Below are positions 8,250 through 10,002 of a stretch of DNA of 10,002 nucleotides, one piece after another. Positions within the stretch are counted from its first letter, which is position 1. Every line of letters begins with the position of its first letter. The notes beneath the pieces were generated by a model, which worked only from the letters and a program-made list of their open reading frames with translations, was not told where the DNA came from and ran no database searches. Where the stretch lies: NCBI GenBank assembly GCA_900128585.1, contig LT642859.1, forward strand, positions 1 through 10,002. Reading direction: 5' to 3'. Origin of the DNA: Stramenopiles sp. TOSAG23-3 (taxonomy: Eukaryota > Sar). The position numbers were made by a program, and so were the translations under genes.

Positions 8250-9020
8250 ATGCCCCAACACAACCGTGCGTTGAGCCAAGAATCGAAGTCCGGGTCTGCA
8301 ACAGTTGAAGATAGAGAAGCAGAGGCACTCTCCGCCCTTTTTGCCCTCTCCTCCAGCAATGCCGCCCGTTTCAAAAAGATGCCAATGATAGGATTTAGCA
8401 AAAAAAAGAGGCCCACGTACCGCAAACAGCCAAAGTCCCGTGAAAACTCCCATAGCGAGTCGAAAGTGTCGAAGAAGCACCCTGGTACCAAGCGGAAAGC
8501 GGCGGCTTCCGCCCTCTCAGACGATTACGAGCTGCGGCGCCGGGAGCAACGGCGTTTGTCGGCTCAGGCAAGGCGCGAGAAGAAACGGAACACGCTGAGC
8601 GTTTCTGAGGACGCGAACAACGCCTTGAAGGAAAAGTTGGACCGTGTCATGTCGCAGATGGAGGGTCTGGAGCCGAAAAAGCGCCAGGCGATCGAGCAGG
8701 CCTTGGCCGCCATTGCGCAGCGGGAGAAACGGCCCGACTACACTGCCATGCTCATGGACGCCAAAGAGAAACTGATGAACGAGGAGGACCTGGAACAGCC
8801 AAAAGCGTCAAAACCCAAACCAAAGGGGAAAGTGTCTCGTACAGAAAGCGAGACTTTCCGTAGAGAGCGCAATCGCCTGAGCGCAAAACTAAGCCGCTTG
8901 CGGAAACGAATTCGCTTAGAGTACTTGTGCGCCAGTCAAAATTTTATCGAGCACCAATTGCAGTACTTGCGGGAACACCTGTACGATTTTCCCACCATCA
9001 ATTTTCCATCGCCAAGTTAG
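8250..9020 (+). CDS. bZIP transcription factor with a second bZIP-like region (256 aa)
   Basis: The C-terminal half has a textbook bZIP. Basic region RRERNRLSAKLSRLRKR (204-220) gives the invariant N-x7-R as Asn208 and Arg216. Nine residues later the zipper begins, with d positions Leu226, Ile233, Leu240 and Phe247, a short zipper of four heptads. bZIP proteins dimerise through the zipper and bind DNA through the basic helix in the nucleus. A second, diverged copy lies upstream: RRREQRRLSAQARREKKR (96-113), where Arg101 fills the Asn slot, Arg109 the Arg slot, and heptad positions are Ser119, Leu126, Val133 and Leu140. Basic patches at 50-64 (KKKRPTYRKQPKSR) and 78-84 could direct nuclear import. 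Residues 141-183 look helical. The ATG at 8250 is the first in frame after a TAA at 8226, but the GC-rich leader leaves the true N-terminus uncertain. Target genes and subfamily cannot be told. Confidence 0.9.
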   Translation: MPQHNRALSQESKSGSATVEDREAEALSALFALSSSNAARFKKMPMIGFSKKKRPTYRKQPKSRENSHSESKVSKKHPGTKRKAAASALSDDYELRRREQRRLSAQARREKKRNTLSVSEDANNALKEKLDRVMSQMEGLEPKKRQAIEQALAAIAQREKRPDYTAMLMDAKEKLMNEEDLEQPKASKPKPKGKVSRTESETFRRERNRLSAKLSRLRKRIRLEYLCASQNFIEHQLQYLREHLYDFPTINFPSPS

Positions 9021-9028
9021 GGCGACAA

Positions 9029-9043
9029 CCCATGCAGCATGGG
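9029..9043 (+). other. GC hairpin in the bZIP 3' UTR
   Basis: CCCATG, loop CAG, CATGGG: a perfect 6-bp stem with a three-base loop (seven-base arms around one base as DNA), nine bases after the TAG. The remaining 3' UTR is AT-rich, so the GC stem stands out. It could be an RNA element or simply left-over coding-like sequence. Confidence 0.5.
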
Positions 9044-9080
9044 GATTTTCCAGTTCCAGAAATATTTTTAAAAATTAGAT

Positions 9081-9125
9081 ACACACACATGTATCCATAA
9101 TGTAACCTTGCGTGTGTGTGTGTGT
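9081..9125. repeat. Facing CA and GT dinucleotide runs
   Basis: ACACACACA at 9081-9089 and (GT)7 at 9112-9125 are complementary and separated by 22 bases. A transcript could fold them into a 9-bp stem. Each run is also an ordinary microsatellite. Confidence 0.6.
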
Positions 9126-9327
9126 TCTAATATATAACAAGAACAATCTGGTGCTTTCCTTGTAAGACTTAGTTAAAAGTGTTTCCGTTTTTTTATGTTC
9201 TTCGCTAAATGTGTTATCAGTTATTAAAATTAATTTTTATATATGATAAGCATATTAAAACAAATTTCTCAAGAGAAGACGACCGACATCTTCGATCAAT
9301 AAATAAAAAAACAACGGAACGTACCTA

Positions 9328-9354
9328 CTGTATACATACAGCACAATGCTGTAT
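9328..9354. repeat. Overlapping inverted repeats CTGTAT / ATACAG / CTGTAT
   Basis: ATACAGCA (9336-9343) pairs perfectly with TGCTGTAT (9347-9354) across a three-base loop. Its first six bases also complement CTGTAT at 9328-9333. The central arm can therefore pair either way. Function unknown. Confidence 0.55.
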
Positions 9355-9570
9355 CCTGTTAGTAAAGTGGAGACTAGATGACTACTAAGAGGATAGTTTA
9401 AATTCTATTATTCTGATTCTGTATTATAGACTCCTTGTAGCTTGTAGTAGTCCTAATTAAGTATCCTACGTTTCTAGACGAATAGAATAGAAATATCGTA
9501 ATAAATTATTTTGTACTCCGTAACTCTATGTACTCCTCCTCTTAAAAATTAATAATATAAATGTTGTGTG

Positions 9571-9597
9571 CCTCGCCTCCCCCCCGCCCCGCCCCCT
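9571..9597 (-). other. Isolated C-rich island; G-quadruplex motif on the minus strand
   Basis: Runs of seven, four and five C separated by single G lie in otherwise AT-rich DNA. Read on the minus strand they are G5-C-G4-C-G7, which satisfies four runs of three G (the last run split with a one-base loop). GGGGCGGGG-type GC boxes are also present. It resembles the tract at 4402-4419 in inverse orientation. Confidence 0.55.
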
Positions 9598-9923
9598 ACT
9601 TAAATCGACTTAAACCATACGTACACTCACTCTCCTTCCTTCCTATTTTTATATATATTGCTATAGCTATTATAGGAGTATAAAAAATAGTTATTTTATT
9701 TCATTTTAGTTGTTGGCTTTTCGGTCTTTGTACAAAAGTACAAAAGTAAACGAACGAACTCATCGAAAATAAATAAAATCCAAATCCAAATCCAATGCAT
9801 CTAACCTAAATCCAATATCCAATGCTATTAAACTATTATAATAGTCTAATTAAAATAATAAGTACTTCTCATATAGGATGTTACGATAGAGAATGAATTC
9901 TCAGATCATTTAGACGACTCCTC

Positions 9924-10002
9924 GAAGAAGAAGAAAGAAGAAGAAGAAGAAGAAGAAGAAGAAGAAGAAGAAGAAGAAGAAAGAAGAAGAAGAAGAAGAA
10001 GA
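9924..10002. repeat. (GAA)n purine tract reaching the window end
   Basis: Seventy-nine purines without interruption, mainly GAA units with occasional GAAA, running off the right edge. Long GAA/TTC tracts are known to form triplexes and to be length-unstable. The full length cannot be seen here. Confidence 0.95.

Larger units (their letters stand above)
9021..10002. other. 3' flank of the bZIP gene and AT-rich spacer to the window end
   Basis: No gene found on either strand. Contents are a short GC hairpin just after the stop (9029-9043), CA and GT runs facing each other (9081-9089 and 9112-9125), overlapping inverted repeats (9328-9354), a lone C-rich island (9571-9597), CCAAAT-type repeats (about 9778-9795) and a purine GAA tract from 9924. 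Termination or polyadenylation sites cannot be fixed against the AT-rich background. Confidence 0.65.

Noticed and set aside
9778-9820. Telomere-like CCTAAA and CCAAAT repeats
   Set aside because: Units are degenerate, only a few copies, and do not match a continuous telomere repeat.

Overview
The window looks like nuclear DNA of a microbial eukaryote (an alga or other protist). GC-rich, apparently uninterrupted reading frames sit in long, very AT-rich spacers full of microsatellites and homopolymers. A ubiquitin coding start lies at the left edge, starts have A at -3, and there are no bacterial-type ribosome binding sites or operons. I could not place the lineage. The only taxonomic clue is the ubiquitin N-terminus, which has Asp16, Pro19 and Glu24.

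Layout. Positions 1-79 (minus strand) hold the first 26 codons of ubiquitin, running off the left edge. Upstream of it on the minus strand is a possible spliced leader: an exon-like tract near 1079-1200 with a strong donor, and an acceptor at 132. Positions 1200-2326 are AT-rich repeats. A 690-residue plus-strand protein (2327-4399) follows; it is basic and Ser-Pro-rich with an acidic, Trp-containing tail, and I do not recognise it. Next, 5048-6874 (plus) encodes a secreted or lumenal protein with a Cys-rich N-terminal region and a helical domain resembling six-hairpin glycosidases. Its leader (about 4800-5050) carries several small upstream ORFs. Positions 6875-8025 are AT-rich spacer with a 66-nt pure pyrimidine run. 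A 256-residue plus-strand bZIP transcription factor occupies 8250-9020, preceded by a GC-rich, coding-like leader whose best frame changes. Positions 9021-10002 are AT-rich 3' flank with an isolated C-rich island, ending in a purine (GAA)n tract that leaves the window.

The genes do not form an obvious pathway. Two of the three complete proteins look nuclear (one a bZIP factor, one a possible regulator), and the third enters the secretory route. I saw no mobile element, tRNA, rRNA or CRISPR array, and no convincing new multi-gene system. The points most worth checking are the two basic regions in the bZIP protein, the possible in-frame N-terminal extension of ubiquitin, the frame-shifting leader of the bZIP gene, and the upstream ORFs before the secreted protein.
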